DNA from: Aureitalea sp. L0-47 | Lineage (GTDB): Bacteria; Bacteroidota; Bacteroidia; Flavobacteriales; Flavobacteriaceae | Direction of reading: 5' to 3' | Length of the DNA stretch: 64,000 nt | NCBI RefSeq assembly: GCF_026126405.1 | Contig: NZ_JAFMTQ010000001.1 | Span: 382,610-446,609, forward strand | Part shown: piece by piece, positions 62,156-64,000 of the stretch | Layout: each line of letters starts with the position of its first letter | Numbering within the stretch: position 1 is the first letter of the stretch | Notes under the pieces: model-generated | Told to the model about the DNA's origin: nothing | What the model saw: only the letters and a program-made list of their open reading frames with translations | Databases searched by the model: none | Program-made: the position numbers and the translations under genes

Positions 62156-64000
62156 CTAATCTTCACCTAGCGACCATGAAAGTTCGATATTGCTAGATGC
62201 TGGTGATACCCGCACATACCCTTGCATTTCCTGGTGTAGTGCGGAACAGAAATCGGTACAATAGAATGGCCAAACTCCAACTTTCTTTGGTTCCCAAAGT
62301 GATGTTTTAGTTTGCCCTGGCATAATAAGTATTTCTGATGTGTTCTGACCAATCATCGAGAATCCGTGAGGAACATCGAAATCCTGTTCGTGGTTAGTTA
62401 TATGGAAGTACACTTTGTCACCGACTTTAATTCCTTCGATATTGTCTGGAGTAAAGTGGCTTCTGATGGTGCTCATATAAATATGTACCACGTTTCCGTC
62501 ACGTTCTACTCTTGCTTCCGATGGATTTGTAACCGCATACGGGTGTTTGTTTTCATCCAGACGATAGATCTTCTGTGAATTGGAGGCCAACAACTCCGCC
62601 GGACATCCTGCTGCATAATGAGGTTCACCATGGGTTGGGAAATCATAGATCAATTGCATTTTATCGCCCGAGATGTCATATATCTGCGCTGAGTGTTCCA
62701 TTTCCGGTCCAGTTGGCAGATAACGGTCCTTTGTGATCTTATTCATGGCAACAACATATTTACCAAATGGCTTACGAGAGTTACCTCCAGGAATCATCAA
62801 GTGTCCAACAGAGTAATACGTTGGTTTCCTATCGATGACTTCCCAGGTTCCCAATTCCCATTTTACAACTTCAGAAGAGATGAAGAATGTAGTGTAAGCG
62901 TTGCCCTTGCCGTCAAATTCGGTATGCAATGGGCCTAATCCGCCACTTTTAACTACACCCGCCATCACATCCTCGTATTGGAGAATAGGAATACCGTAGG
63001 CTTCACCGTCAAACTTCTTGTTTGCTATGGCGTCCAGCATTTTGGTAAAGGAGTGGATCGTAAGATCTGCTGAGAGTTTACCGGCTCCGATTATATATTC
63101 ACCGGATGGGTCAACATCACATCCGTGAGGGGATTTCGGAGTTGGAAGGAAGAAAACGGCATCAGGAACTTTTGTAGGATCCACCGTTAAAACTTCATTT
63201 TTCATAGTGGAAGTTCCGGTATGAGTATGCTCATCATACACATTGTGAGCATAGTTTGTGGCCATCTTGGTGCCACCACCGTTATTCACATACTCTTCTA
63301 TCTTTTTCCAGTTAATTGCCGCGATAAAATCCTTGTCGTTTTGCGACGAATTCACTTCCATAAGTGAATTAGCCTCCTCCGTATTATAAGTACTGAAAAA
63401 ATGCCACCCGTGAGATTCTCCTCTTCCGGGGTGGGACAGGTCATAATTGAAACCTGGCATCATCACTTGAAATTTCAGGTCCATCCGACCATTTTCAGGA
63501 TCTACGCTTATAAAGCTCAATGCACCTTTGAAGTTCCCTTTGTATTCTTTAATCGACATGTCCCTTTGTGGAACAGGAACAGAAAAACGCGTTCCCGCTA
63601 TCACATATTCTGTATTCTCTGTAATAAAAGCAGAACTGTGATTACCGGCACTGTTAGGGATCTCAATGATCTCTTCGGTTTCGAATGTTTTCAGGCTTAC
63701 GCGTGCGATCCTGGGAGTATTGTTCCCGTTTACGAAGATCCAACGACCATCAAGTTCACCGTTTGTTTGTGAAATGTCAGGGTGGTGAAGGTCATCCCAG
63801 GGGATAAATCCGTGAGAGGTATTCAACATTGGTTTGGTTTCTTCTGAATATCCGTACCCAGACGTAGGGAATTGTGAGAATACCGGAATTTCCTTGAACA
63901 TTCTTCCGGATGGTAATCCGTAAACAGTAAGGTTTCCACTGTACCCTCCGGATAGGAAGGCGTAGAATTCATCTTGTTCTCCCGGAGCAACATATACTTT
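62156..64000 (-). CDS. nosZ: Nitrous oxide reductase NosZ (clade II), 5' partial
   Basis: The frame stays open to the right edge: upstream of the ATG at 63901 it reads KVYVAPGEQDEFYAFLSGG, a conserved NosZ N-terminal stretch, so the gene starts outside the window and 614 residues are visible. It has the beta-propeller CuZ ligands in GESHGWHFFSTYN, NYAHNVYDEHTHTG, SPHGCDVDPSGEY and MEHSAQIYD blocks, and a C-terminal cupredoxin with the CuA site FYCTDFCSALHQEM. It reduces N2O to N2 in the periplasm. The companion genes indicate the atypical (clade II) type. Confidence 0.96.
   Translation of the reverse strand, partial: KVYVAPGEQDEFYAFLSGGYSGNLTVYGLPSGRMFKEIPVFSQFPTSGYGYSEETKPMLNTSHGFIPWDDLHHPDISQTNGELDGRWIFVNGNNTPRIARVSLKTFETEEIIEIPNSAGNHSSAFITENTEYVIAGTRFSVPVPQRDMSIKEYKGNFKGALSFISVDPENGRMDLKFQVMMPGFNYDLSHPGRGESHGWHFFSTYNTEEANSLMEVNSSQNDKDFIAAINWKKIEEYVNNGGGTKMATNYAHNVYDEHTHTGTSTMKNEVLTVDPTKVPDAVFFLPTPKSPHGCDVDPSGEYIIGAGKLSADLTIHSFTKMLDAIANKKFDGEAYGIPILQYEDVMAGVVKSGGLGPLHTEFDGKGNAYTTFFISSEVVKWELGTWEVIDRKPTYYSVGHLMIPGGNSRKPFGKYVVAMNKITKDRYLPTGPEMEHSAQIYDISGDKMQLIYDFPTHGEPHYAAGCPAELLASNSQKIYRLDENKHPYAVTNPSEARVERDGNVVHIYMSTIRSHFTPDNIEGIKVGDKVYFHITNHEQDFDVPHGFSMIGQNTSEILIMPGQTKTSLWEPKKVGVWPFYCTDFCSALHQEMQGYVRVSPASSNIELSWSLGED

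Noticed and set aside
1-64000. Search for tRNA, rRNA, insertion sequence or prophage features
   Set aside because: No cloverleaf, rRNA, transposase, integrase or phage structural gene was recognised by reading; the phage-like proteins belong to the T6SS or the fibre.

Overview
The window looks like a chromosome segment of a marine-type member of the Flavobacteriaceae (Bacteroidota). The evidence is gene content rather than any single marker: a subtype iii type VI secretion system (T6SS), which is the Bacteroidota form; a SusC/FhuE-type outer-membrane barrel receptor; a type IX secretion sorting-domain remnant; a clade II (atypical) nitrous oxide reductase cluster; A-rich leaders without Shine-Dalgarno sequences; and several TAnnTTTG promoter elements. 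Both ends cut genes: a hybrid two-component regulator on the left and nosZ on the right.

1-10.1 kb: a TPR/histidine kinase/receiver/AraC hybrid regulator (5' end missing), a frameshifted piece resembling a T9SS sorting domain, a 1342-residue secreted protein of about 40 head-type repeats with a C-terminal S74 chaperone domain, then on the minus strand an M61-like secreted metallopeptidase and a thioredoxin-fold lipid/periplasmic protein.

10.2-33.5 kb: a T6SSiii locus in three blocks. Minus strand: tssE-tssF-PKD protein-tssK-tssO. Plus strand: an NlpC/P60 cell-wall hydrolase-tssG-tssN, then two tssD (Hcp) genes, tssI (VgrG), an unrecognised 453-residue helical protein (candidate effector-loading adaptor), a PAAR-like/Rhs toxin and a small presumed immunity gene. 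Minus strand: tssH-tssB-tssC followed by two unrecognised genes that sit where cargo genes are expected. Sheath, tube, spike, baseplate, unfoldase and membrane parts TssN/TssO are present; no obvious TssQ or TssR is seen, and canonical TssJ/L/M are absent, as expected for subtype iii. The most novel material is the VgrG-adaptor-Rhs-immunity cassette and the two unknown genes behind tssC.

33.7-50.7 kb: ordinary accessory and housekeeping genes: an outer-membrane receptor, small secreted proteins, a tetR-ABC-HlyD-TolC export operon whose ABC ATPase has lost its signature, Walker B and H-loop residues, a nitroreductase, lspA, and a BlaI/BlaR1-type regulator pair with two perfect 16-bp palindromes just upstream.

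50.7-57.2 kb: a glycosyltransferase/flippase-like membrane pair diverging from ruvC-hemW-cyclase-DUF4230-transglutaminase-YjbR genes.

57.4-64 kb: nos cluster on the minus strand, nosZ-membrane protein-nosL-cupin-nosD-nosF-nosY, for reduction of N2O to N2 and the copper-site maturation it needs. A perfect 13-bp hairpin separates nosZ from the accessory genes.
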